This document shows positions 39,434-49,813 of a stretch of DNA of 64,000 nt, in pieces (position 1 is the stretch's first letter; each line of letters opens with the position of its first letter). Below the pieces are notes generated by a model, which saw only the letters and a list, made by a program, of their open reading frames with translations, ran no database searches and had not been told where the DNA came from. Source of the DNA: Fidelibacterota bacterium. Lineage in GTDB: Bacteria > Fidelibacterota > Marinisomatia > SCGC-AAA003-L08 > JACNLC01. The position numbers and the translations under genes were made by a program. The stretch is from NCBI GenBank assembly GCA_014381725.1, contig JACNLC010000050.1, positions 36,030-100,029 on the forward strand. The letters run 5' to 3'.

Positions 39434-39491
39434 AGCAAGAAGCAGGGAGTGTTTCTATAAGCTATCAACTCCTTGCTCCCTGCTTCTTGCT
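39434..39491. repeat. Long intergenic palindrome
   Basis: 16-bp perfect arms agcaagaagcagggag / ctccctgcttcttgct, 26-nt spacer. Confidence 0.9.
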
Positions 39492-39496
39492 ATTTT

Positions 39497-40891
<1,395 letters not shown>

Positions 40892-42043
40892 TTATTTAGT
40901 TTTAATATAGTGATTAAATAATTTACAAATTGATTCGGTCAAATTAGTACGATTTAACAGATAGCGAATGATTTTGTTATTCGAGTTGATAATTTTTGCA
41001 TTCGCAATTTCAACAAATCCAATTTTTGATTGCCCAAAAATCACAGATATAGTTGCCCACTGCTTTGTTGTTTTGAAGTTTTGATTCAAACTTTTCATCA
41101 TTCCAAGTTTTTCTTCTAGATATACATCGTCTGCTATAAGATATTTATTATCATTTATTGTAATAATGTCAGATATATTACTAATTTCAACCGAATTTTC
41201 AAATTCAACCATCACCAAATTATCACGATGAGCAATTGAAACCGTATTTTGCTTTGCATCTCCGTGATAAATAGTGGTTCCATTTGTATTGTTGAAAGTA
41301 TTTCGTGCCACTATTGGAGTTTGAGTTTTAAGCGATGCTTTTACCGCACGAGGGTGAATTACTTTACTCCCTTCATCTGCCATTGTCAATATTTGCTGAA
41401 CCGAAATTTCACTCAAAAACTCTGCATTTTCAACTTGTCGAGGGTCTGCATTTGCAATCCCATCAACATCGGAAAATATTTCTACTTTTTCTGCATTCAG
41501 TGCAGAACCCAATGCTACTGCGCTTGTATCACTTCCACCTCTGCCAAGTGTTCGCACATCCCCGTCAGAATTTGCTCCTTGAAATCCAGCAACTACAGGA
41601 ATTTTACCTTTGTCAAGCTCTTGTAAAATTCGCATAGGATTAATGTTCAGAATTTCTGCTTGCCCCGCATTATCATCTGTCAGAATTCCCGCTTGAGCAC
41701 CAGTAAATGCAATTCCGGGTAGGTTGTGTTGATTAATCAAATGTGAAAAATACGATGCACTCAAAATTTCTCCGCAACTCATCACCAAATCAAGTTCTTG
41801 TGGACAAATTGAAGCATTGCCTTCAACATTTTTGAGTAAACTGATGAGCGTATCTGTTGCATACGGCTCGCCTTGTCGTCCCATTGCAGACACAACGACC
41901 ACCACTTTTTTGCCATTATCAACATTTTGCTGAATATGTTTCATTGCCGAAAAACGCGATGCATCATCACGAACACTAGTTCCGCCAAATTTCATTACGA
42001 TAATGTTTGATTTAGATTGAAGAATTTTATTATTGTTAGTCAT
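40892..42043 (-). CDS. lysC: Aspartate kinase
   Basis: 'IVMKFGGTSVRD', 'GRGGSDTSAVALGSALNAEKVEIFSDVDGIANADPR'. Confidence 0.93.
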   Translation of the reverse strand: MTNNNKILQSKSNIIVMKFGGTSVRDDASRFSAMKHIQQNVDNGKKVVVVVSAMGRQGEPYATDTLISLLKNVEGNASICPQELDLVMSCGEILSASYFSHLINQHNLPGIAFTGAQAGILTDDNAGQAEILNINPMRILQELDKGKIPVVAGFQGANSDGDVRTLGRGGSDTSAVALGSALNAEKVEIFSDVDGIANADPRQVENAEFLSEISVQQILTMADEGSKVIHPRAVKASLKTQTPIVARNTFNNTNGTTIYHGDAKQNTVSIAHRDNLVMVEFENSVEISNISDIITINDNKYLIADDVYLEEKLGMMKSLNQNFKTTKQWATISVIFGQSKIGFVEIANAKIINSNNKIIRYLLNRTNLTESICKLFNHYIKTK

Positions 42044-42084
42044 ATTATTTATGATTTAGATTACATCATTATTCAAACTATAAC

Positions 42085-43104
42085 CTACTTAACTCTTACT
42101 AAACCTCGCTGAACCAATTCTTGAGCAATTTGGATTGTATTCAATGCAGCACCTTTCCTCAAATTATCAGACACACACCACATATTGAGTGCATTATCTG
42201 CAGAGAAATCTCGACGAATTCGCCCTACATAAACAGGATCTTTTCCTGCTGCATTTATCGCTAACGGATAAATATTGTTTATAGGTTCGTCTTCTAAAAC
42301 AACGCCATCAGCATTGTCCATTAAAGTTCTGATATCTTCAATTTCAAATGGGTTTTCGGTTTCAATGTTCAAACTTTCACTATGACCGTTTACAACAGGC
42401 ATTCTAACCGTGGTGGTTGTCATTTTGATGCTTGGATCCAAAATTTTAGCAGTTTCTTCAATCATTTTCATTTCTTCTTTGGTATATCCATTTTCCATAA
42501 ATACATCAATGTGAGGAAGTGCGTTAAAAGCAATTTGATGTGGGTAAACATTTGCGACAATTTCTTCACCGTTTGCAAATGCTCTTGTTTGTTGATGAAG
42601 CTCATCAACTGCTGCTTGCCCAGAACCACTTACTGCTTGATAGGTGCTTACTACTACTCGTTTGATATTATACTTTTCGTGGATGGGTTTCAACGCCACC
42701 AACATTTGAATGGTTGAGCAATTTGGACTCGCAATAATTCCGTTGTGATTTTCCAATGCTTCAGCATTAACTTCGGGAATCACCAATGGATGGTCGGGGT
42801 GCATTCTAAAAGCTGTGGAATTATCAACCACCACACAACCTCGTTTTACTGCCTCAGGTGAAAGTTGTAATGATGCTCCTCCGCCCGCACTCATAATGGC
42901 TAAGTCTATACCTGCAAAAGCTTCTGGCTTAGATTCAATAACAGTAATTTCGTTATCTCTCCAAGTCACTTTTTTGCCGGCATTTTCAGCAATATCCATC
43001 AAAACTAAATCTCCGATGGGCAAGTTACTGTTTTCTAAAATATTTCTCATTTCGGTGCCAACATTTCCTAAAGCACCAACTATTGCAAATGTATAATTTT
43101 TCAT
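42085..43104 (-). CDS. asd: Aspartate-semialdehyde dehydrogenase
   Basis: 'AIVGALGNVGTEM', 'GIIASPNCSTIQMLVALKPIH', 'STYQAVSGSGQAAVDEL'. Confidence 0.96.
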   Translation of the reverse strand: MKNYTFAIVGALGNVGTEMRNILENSNLPIGDLVLMDIAENAGKKVTWRDNEITVIESKPEAFAGIDLAIMSAGGGASLQLSPEAVKRGCVVVDNSTAFRMHPDHPLVIPEVNAEALENHNGIIASPNCSTIQMLVALKPIHEKYNIKRVVVSTYQAVSGSGQAAVDELHQQTRAFANGEEIVANVYPHQIAFNALPHIDVFMENGYTKEEMKMIEETAKILDPSIKMTTTTVRMPVVNGHSESLNIETENPFEIEDIRTLMDNADGVVLEDEPINNIYPLAINAAGKDPVYVGRIRRDFSADNALNMWCVSDNLRKGAALNTIQIAQELVQRGLVRVK

Positions 43105-43133
43105 TTTTATTTTATCCTTTTTTAAAATTGATT

Positions 43134-43293
43134 ATTAATCATTGATTATTTTTCTTCGCTGTATGTCTGGAAGCCATGAAATTTTTGTTAGTTCAACTGA
43201 TTCATCAAACAATGGTTTAACTAAAGTCTCTTCAATTAATCCTTCGTCAGTTATAAACTCCATCCATTTACCATACAATAATCAATGATCAAT
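43134..43293. repeat. Inverted-repeat-bounded 160-bp segment between asd and hom
   Basis: Arms attaatcattgattatt (43134-43150) and aataatcaatgatcaat (43277-43293), 16/17 complementary; encloses a ~42-aa minus-strand ORF 'MEFITDEGLIEETLVKPLFDESVELTKISWLPDIQRRKIIND'. Confidence 0.75.
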
Positions 43294-44319
43294 GCTCAAC
43301 AAATCTGTTAAAATTGAAAATCCAGTTTCAATTCTTCCTGCACCTGCACCCACAATGGTTACATCACCCATCAAGTCCGTAGAAAATGTGAGTGCATTTG
43401 TCGCGCCCATAATTCCAGCAAGAGGATGGCTCATTGTTACCATTTCTGGTTTTACTGATGCTACCACTTTACCATCAACTATTTCAGTAGAACCGAGTAA
43501 TTTCCACCGTGCATTTTCAGAATTTGCCTTTGCAATATCATCTGATGTAATTTTTGTAATACCTTCACAAGCCACATCATTAATTCCAAAACTTTGGCCC
43601 ATTACTACATTGGTCAAAATTGCAACTTTTGCACGCGCATCGTAACCCTCAACATCGCCGGTTGGATCGGCTTCAGCATAACCAAGTTCTTGTGCTTTGG
43701 CAAGGGCATCATCGTAACTCATTCCACCTTCCATTTCAGAAAGAATATAGTTTGTAGTTCCGTTTAAAATTCCTTTAACAGATGAAATTTTGCATCCTGC
43801 CAATGGACCTTCAGCCAAATTCAAAATTGGAGTTCCACTTGCAACGGTGCCTTCAATCATAAATTTTACATTATTTGCAGTCGCCAATTTCAACATTTCT
43901 TGATATGCCAATGCAGCAGGACCTTTATTGCTGGTTACAACGGATTTCCCTGATTCAAATGCCGTTTTGCAATGTGAAATTGCAGGTTCACCGGTTTGTA
44001 AATCTGTAAATGCGAGTTCACAAATCACATCAGCATTCGACTTTTTGATAGTTTTCAATGCATCCCAACCTGTTTCCAAAATATCGGCTTTGCATTTGCA
44101 ATCGTAATCATTAAGCGATTTGCCATCTTGAGCAAATTTTAATAATTTATCAACATTTAAACCTTCAGGGCAATAAACCGACCCTTTCATCACATCAGAC
44201 ACAGCCACGATTTTCCATTCGTAACCATATTTTTGTTTCAGTTCGTCTGTTTTATCGCGTAAGATTTCACATAAACCTTGCCCAACAGTTCCAAATCCTA
44301 TAAGTGCTATTTTTTGCAT
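43282..44319 (-). CDS. hom: Homoserine dehydrogenase
   Basis: 'MQKIALIGFGTVGQGLCEIL', 'TSNKGPAALAYQEML', 'GILNGTTNYILSEME', 'EADPTGDVEGYDARAK'. Confidence 0.94.
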   Translation of the reverse strand: MQKIALIGFGTVGQGLCEILRDKTDELKQKYGYEWKIVAVSDVMKGSVYCPEGLNVDKLLKFAQDGKSLNDYDCKCKADILETGWDALKTIKKSNADVICELAFTDLQTGEPAISHCKTAFESGKSVVTSNKGPAALAYQEMLKLATANNVKFMIEGTVASGTPILNLAEGPLAGCKISSVKGILNGTTNYILSEMEGGMSYDDALAKAQELGYAEADPTGDVEGYDARAKVAILTNVVMGQSFGINDVACEGITKITSDDIAKANSENARWKLLGSTEIVDGKVVASVKPEMVTMSHPLAGIMGATNALTFSTDLMGDVTIVGAGAGRIETGFSILTDLLSIDH

Positions 44320-44333
44320 TATTTCTCCTTTAA

Positions 44334-44787
44334 TAACCACAGATTACACGGATTTCACTGATTAAATCGTATAAATGCAGTATTATAAAACAAATCTCTC
44401 ATATTCAAGAGAGTTTCTACCAAAATTGATTAGCAATCCAACTTTCAAACCAGTAACTTTGAGATAATTCAAAATTTGTGCTCGCTCAATTTCTGTTACT
44501 TTTTTTTTGGATTTTAATTCAACCACCACTTTCCTATCAATTATCAAATCGCAAATAAATGACTTAACATTGACATTTTTGTAAATCACAGGATATTCAA
44601 CTTGATTTTGAAATGGAATATTTGATTTCTCCAATTCCACACAAAACGCAGATTCGTAAACCGATTCCAAAAAGCCACATCCTAATACTTTATGCACTTC
44701 CATAGCAGAGCCGATTATTTTGTATGTTAGATCTTTATAACATATTTCTTTTTTCAAAATCTGTGTTATCCGTGTAATCTGTGGTTA
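44334..44787. mobile_element. Putative inverted-repeat-bounded element carrying a GxxExxY gene
   Basis: 20-bp perfect arms taaccacagattacacggat (44334-44353) / atccgtgtaatctgtggtta (44768-44787). Confidence 0.6.
44383..44757 (-). CDS. GxxExxY protein
   Basis: 'AMEVHKVLGCGFLESVYESAFCVELEKSNIPFQNQVEYPVIYKN…FICDLIIDRKVVVELKS'. Confidence 0.92.
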   Translation of the reverse strand: MKKEICYKDLTYKIIGSAMEVHKVLGCGFLESVYESAFCVELEKSNIPFQNQVEYPVIYKNVNVKSFICDLIIDRKVVVELKSKKKVTEIERAQILNYLKVTGLKVGLLINFGRNSLEYERFVL

Positions 44788-46164
44788 GATAGCATCTAAT
44801 GCCTTTTCAAAGTCGGCGATGATATCTTCCACATTTTCCATTCCAACCGCAATTCTGATTGCATTTGGTTTGAGTGATGCTAATGCTCGTCCTTCTTCAC
44901 CTTGTTGTTGGTGAGTTGAGATTGCATTGAGCGTTGCTACCGTTTTCACTCTACCTAGATCAGTTGCTCGCCAAGTCATTTCCAGACCATCATAGAATTT
45001 TCGAGCATTTACGGAGTCATCATCATTTTCTTCTTTGATTTCAACCAAAAGCATAAATCCATACGCATTTTTATCACTGTCAACGAGTTTCATATATTTT
45101 TTTGCTAAATCGTGAGCGTGATAACTTTCTAATCCAGGATAAAAAACTCTATCAACTTTTGGATGTTTCTCCAACCATTTTGAAACAGTCATTGCAGTTT
45201 CGCTCATTTGAGCCATTCTAGAACGAAGTGTTCGCATATCGTTTAAAGTCAAAATTGCCCCCATTGGATGTAAACCAGGACCATTATCACGATACGGCCA
45301 TAGTTTTGCCCAAATTGCGAAATCTGCTTTCATTTCATCAGAGCCAACTTTACTCACAATATTTTTCCGTGCAGTCATTAATCCAACGATTGTTGTGCCG
45401 TTGGTTGCCATTACTTTTGTAGCAGATTGAACGACAATATCCGCACCAAATTCTAACGGTCTAGTAAGTGCAGGAGATGCACAAGTTGCATCAATAATAA
45501 GTGGAATTCCATTTTCGTGTGCTAAGTCAGCAACTTTTTCGATATCGAAAATATCTACAGTTGGATTAGATGGAAATTCACCATACACAAATCGTGTGTT
45601 CTCATCAATGAGTGATGCCCATTCGTTCAAGTCAGTAGGATTTTTTACCCACCTAACTTCAATGCCTTGCTCTTCTCGTCTGCGAATCCAAAATTGTTGG
45701 AACGAGCCACCATATACTTTAGCAGATGCTACAAAGTTCATTGGACCTAATTTATCATCGATTACTAAAAATGGATCAGTGGCAGTTTTGATTGCACTCA
45801 TTCCGCTTGCAGTTGCGCAACAAGATGCTTCAATATCTGTTCCGTAAGTTTCTAAAAGTGCAGTGGTTTCTTCTAAGAAAAAGTTTGATGGGTTAGCAAT
45901 TCTTGAATAACACCAGTTTGGCATTTGATATGACAATCCTGCTTCCATTTCGGCAGAGTTTTCATAAGCCTGAGCCGTTGATAAGTAAGTTGGCTCCATT
46001 ATCGAACCTCCATTACTTTCAAGTGCAGTTTGCAAATCATAAAGCCCGTGAACGGCTACAGTATCAAATTTTCGTGTTTTTGCGATTTTTATTTTTTTGC
46101 TTCGTTCTGCAGTCATTTGCTGACCGACTTTAATCCAATGTTGTAAATCTCTTTTTGACATATT
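44785..46164 (-). CDS. Cys/Met metabolism PLP enzyme (cystathionine gamma-synthase / O-acetylhomoserine sulfhydrylase type)
   Basis: 'TVAVHGLYD', 'YSRIANPSNFFLEE', 'CATASGMSAI', 'VVQSATKVMATNGTTIVGLM'. Confidence 0.9.
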   Translation of the reverse strand, partial: NMSKRDLQHWIKVGQQMTAERSKKIKIAKTRKFDTVAVHGLYDLQTALESNGGSIMEPTYLSTAQAYENSAEMEAGLSYQMPNWCYSRIANPSNFFLEETTALLETYGTDIEASCCATASGMSAIKTATDPFLVIDDKLGPMNFVASAKVYGGSFQQFWIRRREEQGIEVRWVKNPTDLNEWASLIDENTRFVYGEFPSNPTVDIFDIEKVADLAHENGIPLIIDATCASPALTRPLEFGADIVVQSATKVMATNGTTIVGLMTARKNIVSKVGSDEMKADFAIWAKLWPYRDNGPGLHPMGAILTLNDMRTLRSRMAQMSETAMTVSKWLEKHPKVDRVFYPGLESYHAHDLAKKYMKLVDSDKNAYGFMLLVEIKEENDDDSVNARKFYDGLEMTWRATDLGRVKTVATLNAISTHQQQGEEGRALASLKPNAIRIAVGMENVEDIIADFEKALDAI

Positions 46165-46309
46165 GTCCCCTTTTAACAAAATTAAGTATTTATCTTATGT
46201 CAAAATTTAATACTGGCAGTTGGTTTGTTTCTAATATAATATTTTGTTATTCTGGCAATTATCAGAATATTAATAAGATACTTCGTTTGTATAGAATATT
46301 ATGTTTGGG

Positions 46310-46666
46310 TTATTTTTGTGGCTTGCGAGTTGTTACGATTGTGCTTATACCACCCCTAGAATGAAAATTGCCAATTACTTCAATTTTTCTTGGTGAACTT
46401 GCTTTGTAAAAATCATCCATAATTCTGTTAGTTACTTCTTCGTGAAAAATCCCAATGTTGCGAAATTTTACGATATAAAGTTTTAGAGACTTTAATTCTA
46501 CAATGTGTTTGTCTGGTATATAATTAATGCTAATTTCAGCGAAGTCAGGAAGACCCGTTTTTGGGCAAACGCAGTTAAATTCAGGTATAGACACTTTTAC
46601 TTCGTAATCTCTGTCTGGATATTGGTTTTCTACAATTTCTAAATCTTTATAAGTTGGATTATTCAT
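46310..46666 (-). CDS. queF: preQ1 synthase (NADPH-dependent 7-cyano-7-deazaguanine reductase)
   Basis: 'PEFNCVCPKTGLPDFAEISINYIPDKHIVELKSLKLYIVKFRN'. Confidence 0.95.
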   Translation of the reverse strand: MNNPTYKDLEIVENQYPDRDYEVKVSIPEFNCVCPKTGLPDFAEISINYIPDKHIVELKSLKLYIVKFRNIGIFHEEVTNRIMDDFYKASSPRKIEVIGNFHSRGGISTIVTTRKPQK

Positions 46667-46696
46667 TTTTCTTAGTTGAATATTATGTTATATAAA

Positions 46697-46721
46697 AAAA
46701 TGGCGCCAATGACGCCATTTT
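46697..46721. terminator. Terminator-like hairpin
   Basis: aaaatggcgccaatgacgccatttt between queF and the 89-aa ORF. Confidence 0.7.
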
Positions 46722-46739
46722 CAATTGTCCTAATAAATT

Positions 46740-47009
46740 CTATCTACCTTTTTTAGGAGGTCGAACTTTTCTTCTTCGTTTATGAGATCTTTTTTTCATA
46801 ACCTCATCAGTTAATACCCCATAATTTGAAGAATTATGATCACCACTATCTATAAACTGAACTCCAGCATTACTGCTGAAAACTAAACAAACACTAAATT
46901 GTTCCGGCGCAGTTGTTTGAGATGATGTTTTTGCTGTTGCCGAAAACCCTATAGCAAAAAATATCATCGAGATTACAATGTATTTCAACCCTTTTTTCAT
47001 AATAAGCAT
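46740..47009 (-). CDS. Small secreted protein with basic C-terminus
   Basis: Signal peptide; C-terminal 'KKRSHKRRRKVRPPKKGR'. Confidence 0.6.
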   Translation of the reverse strand: MLIMKKGLKYIVISMIFFAIGFSATAKTSSQTTAPEQFSVCLVFSSNAGVQFIDSGDHNSSNYGVLTDEVMKKRSHKRRRKVRPPKKGR

Positions 47010-47096
47010 ACCTTTCCCCTCCTTTAACGCCTAGAGTAATATACAAGATAAAGCTTATATGAAAAACTACAAATTTGTAACAATTTGTAACAACCC

Positions 47097-47510
47097 TTAA
47101 AAAGGTAGGTCTTCTTCTCCTTTTTCTGCACCTGGTTCAGAGACCGTCGTTGGTTTTTCCTCGGATGATTCACCCTTCCATTCAAGGGGTGTTATAGTAT
47201 CACAAATAATTTCTGTGGTTTTTCGTGGATTGTCATCTTTGTCTTTCCAAGATCGCGTTCTTAGGCGCCCTTCAATATAAACAAGTTGACCCTTTTGAAT
47301 ATACTTAGTTACGAAATCCGCTGATTTATTCCATGCAGTAAGATTATGCCATTCGGTATGTTCTTGTTTTTGATTATCTGCATTAACCCATGTTTCGTTT
47401 GTTGCCAATGAAAAACTGGCAGTTGAAGAACCGCTAGGTGTAAATCTGCCTTCTGGTTTATTTCCTATGCGACCAACTAATTGGACTTTGTTTACGCTAC
47501 TTCGTTGCAT
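47097..47510 (-). CDS. ssb: Single-stranded DNA-binding protein
   Basis: 'VNKVQLVGRIGNKPEGRFTPSG…WHNLTAWNKSADFVTKYIQKGQLVYIEGRLRTRSW…EDLPF'. Confidence 0.97.
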   Translation of the reverse strand: MQRSSVNKVQLVGRIGNKPEGRFTPSGSSTASFSLATNETWVNADNQKQEHTEWHNLTAWNKSADFVTKYIQKGQLVYIEGRLRTRSWKDKDDNPRKTTEIICDTITPLEWKGESSEEKPTTVSEPGAEKGEEDLPF

Positions 47511-47743
47511 ATTATCTCCTTTTTGTTATTAGCTGTTTACTTTTGGCGTTTTAAAAAATTCGTACAAGCTTGGACGGCTGAATTGAATATAAAAAACGCT
47601 AAGTAAGATAGCAATAACTAGGTTCTATCTGCAAGTAAATTATTTTGAAGGAATGTCAACTGGACTGAGAAACCTATGTTCAAAACTTAATATATCACAT
47701 CGCGAACGATGTAAAATTAATGCTAAATTAGGAGAAATCTAAA

Positions 47744-49033
47744 TTAAATTGACAGCGGTGTGGTTGGAAAACAAAGGGTAAATACGGACCATTCTCCTTG
47801 CTTACTCTCTATCTTTAACATCCCTCCATGAGCTTCAGTGATTTTTTTTGTAATAGAAAGCCCTAATCCAAAACCCCTTATTTTTTTATCTTTATGTATT
47901 TCTCGTCTATAAAATGGCTCGGTAATTTTTTTAATATCGTATTTTGAAACACCCTTACCAAAATCTTTTACTGATATTTCTAAATATTTTTCAGAGGTGA
48001 GTATGCTTATTTCAACTGGCTGGTTTTTCCCGCCATATTTTAGTGCATTGTCTATTAAATTTCTAAGAGCTAAACGAATTTTAGTTTCGTCCAAATGGAT
48101 TGTTAAATCCAAAGGTTTTCCAGTAATTAGAATATTATTTTGAGAATTTGGAAACATTGCAACTACTTTAGCCAAAAGATTATCAATATTAATTTCTACA
48201 AGCTCTAAATTTGAATATGGGGTAGATAATTTATCGGATAATAAAATATTAGAAATGATATCATCTATGAATGCAATTTCAATTTTCAATTTTTGTGTAT
48301 TTTTATGTTCTGGTAGCATTTCTGACAATAATCGCATACGAGCTAAAGGTGATCTAAGTTCATGACTTATATCAGATAACAAAAGTTGTTTCTTTTCCAA
48401 TAAATCCCTTATTTCAGCGATCATTCTATTTATAGTTTTTGATAGACTTGCAAGTTCGTCTTCACCAATAATAGGAATTTCAGAATCTAAATCTCCTTTC
48501 TCTAATGCTGTTACTCTTTTACGCATAAGATATACAGGTTTCAAATATCGTCTAAAAACAAGATACAGGATAATCATGAAAACCAAATTCATAATAGCTG
48601 CAGGGAAAAACCGTATCCACAAATCTGATTTCGGAGTGTAGTCAATGGCAAGATAATAGTGGTATGGTTCGTTATCAATATACGCTGCGGTGTAACTTCC
48701 TATTTCACCAAAAGAAACATAGCGTGAAATATCAATATCATACATTTCTCCAAGAAACTCACTATCAGAGAAACTTGTATAATCTAATCTTTCTGGGAAA
48801 AAATCCTTAGGATAGTTCCAAAAAAAGGAAGAATCCGTATGAATAATGCACATCATTTTTAGATTAATTAAATCTTCTTTTATTTTTATAGTATCAGGAG
48901 GGATTTCCCAAGATGACACCATTTTGGAATAATAATAGTATTCGTGAGCATCTAATATCGTATCTTGTTCCTGATAGGAAAATGCAACAACCCAGTAAAT
49001 TACGGATATTAGTAAAATTGAAAAAGAGACCAC
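47744..49033 (-). CDS. Sensor histidine kinase (HAMP-HisKA-HATPase)
   Basis: 'SDISHELRSPLARMRLLSEML', 'NLIDNALKYGG', 'RGFGLGLSITKKI'. Confidence 0.95.
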   Translation of the reverse strand: MVSFSILLISVIYWVVAFSYQEQDTILDAHEYYYYSKMVSSWEIPPDTIKIKEDLINLKMMCIIHTDSSFFWNYPKDFFPERLDYTSFSDSEFLGEMYDIDISRYVSFGEIGSYTAAYIDNEPYHYYLAIDYTPKSDLWIRFFPAAIMNLVFMIILYLVFRRYLKPVYLMRKRVTALEKGDLDSEIPIIGEDELASLSKTINRMIAEIRDLLEKKQLLLSDISHELRSPLARMRLLSEMLPEHKNTQKLKIEIAFIDDIISNILLSDKLSTPYSNLELVEINIDNLLAKVVAMFPNSQNNILITGKPLDLTIHLDETKIRLALRNLIDNALKYGGKNQPVEISILTSEKYLEISVKDFGKGVSKYDIKKITEPFYRREIHKDKKIRGFGLGLSITKKITEAHGGMLKIESKQGEWSVFTLCFPTTPLSI

Positions 49034-49088
49034 AATAGTACCTATTCGTACAAATAGTCTTTCTTTAAATAATTGTAGAAATGGGATT

Positions 49089-49784
49089 CTAATTTTTATG
49101 TGTTCCTACAAATTTGTAACCAATGCCATGGATAGTTTTAATTAGTTCTACTGCTTTAGAAACTTTATTTAATTTTGTTCTCATTCGACTTATTAAAACA
49201 TCAACTGATCTATCAAATGCTTGCCAGTGAATACCTCGAATGCTCTCAACTAAAAATTCACGATTTAGAACTTCTCCGGCGTGTTCAGCAAGCAAAACAA
49301 GTGCTTCTATTTCTGTTGTTGATAATTGTACAAGTTCTCTCTTATATGTAACTTCCTGCCGAAGTTTATCAATTACCAAACCTTCAGTAAATTCAAGAAT
49401 ATCTAACATAGAATCTGGAGCTTTGCTTCTTCGTAATATCGATTGAATTCTAGCTAATAGTTCTCGTGGTTCGAATGGTTTTGGCATGTAATCATCTGCA
49501 CCAAGCTCCAACCCAACTATTCTGTCGGACACATCACCTTTTGCTGTTAACATAACTACAGGGATAGCAGAAGATTCTCTGATTTTTCTTAAAACTTGAA
49601 AGCCATCCATTCCAGGCATCATCACATCAAGCACAACTAAGTCAACATCATTCTTATCTAAATATTCCAAACCCTTCTCGGGTAAATGTTTAGAGATCAC
49701 CTCATAATTGAACGATACTAAAAATTCTTCTATGAGTTCAGTTAGTTGTTCATCGTCATCTATAATTAATATTATCTGTGACAT
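49089..49784 (-). CDS. OmpR/CpxR-type response regulator
   Basis: 'ILIIDDDEQLTELIEEFL', 'DLVVLDVMMPGMDGFQVL', winged-helix C-terminus. Confidence 0.96.
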   Translation of the reverse strand: MSQIILIIDDDEQLTELIEEFLVSFNYEVISKHLPEKGLEYLDKNDVDLVVLDVMMPGMDGFQVLRKIRESSAIPVVMLTAKGDVSDRIVGLELGADDYMPKPFEPRELLARIQSILRRSKAPDSMLDILEFTEGLVIDKLRQEVTYKRELVQLSTTEIEALVLLAEHAGEVLNREFLVESIRGIHWQAFDRSVDVLISRMRTKLNKVSKAVELIKTIHGIGYKFVGTHKN

Positions 49785-49813
49785 TTTATCCCCTTGATTA
49801 TAATCAACACAAT

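Noticed and set aside
41249-41637. + strand ORFs opposite lysC
   Set aside because: Low-complexity antisense frames; lysC is clear on the minus strand.
43105-43281. Possible full four-helix-bundle gene between asd and hom
   Set aside because: Only ~42 codons are open and no domain signature is present; kept only as an IR-bounded segment.
46165-46309. Possible SAM or preQ1 riboswitch around the met/queF intergenic regions
   Set aside because: No recognisable conserved core; simple AT-rich sequence.
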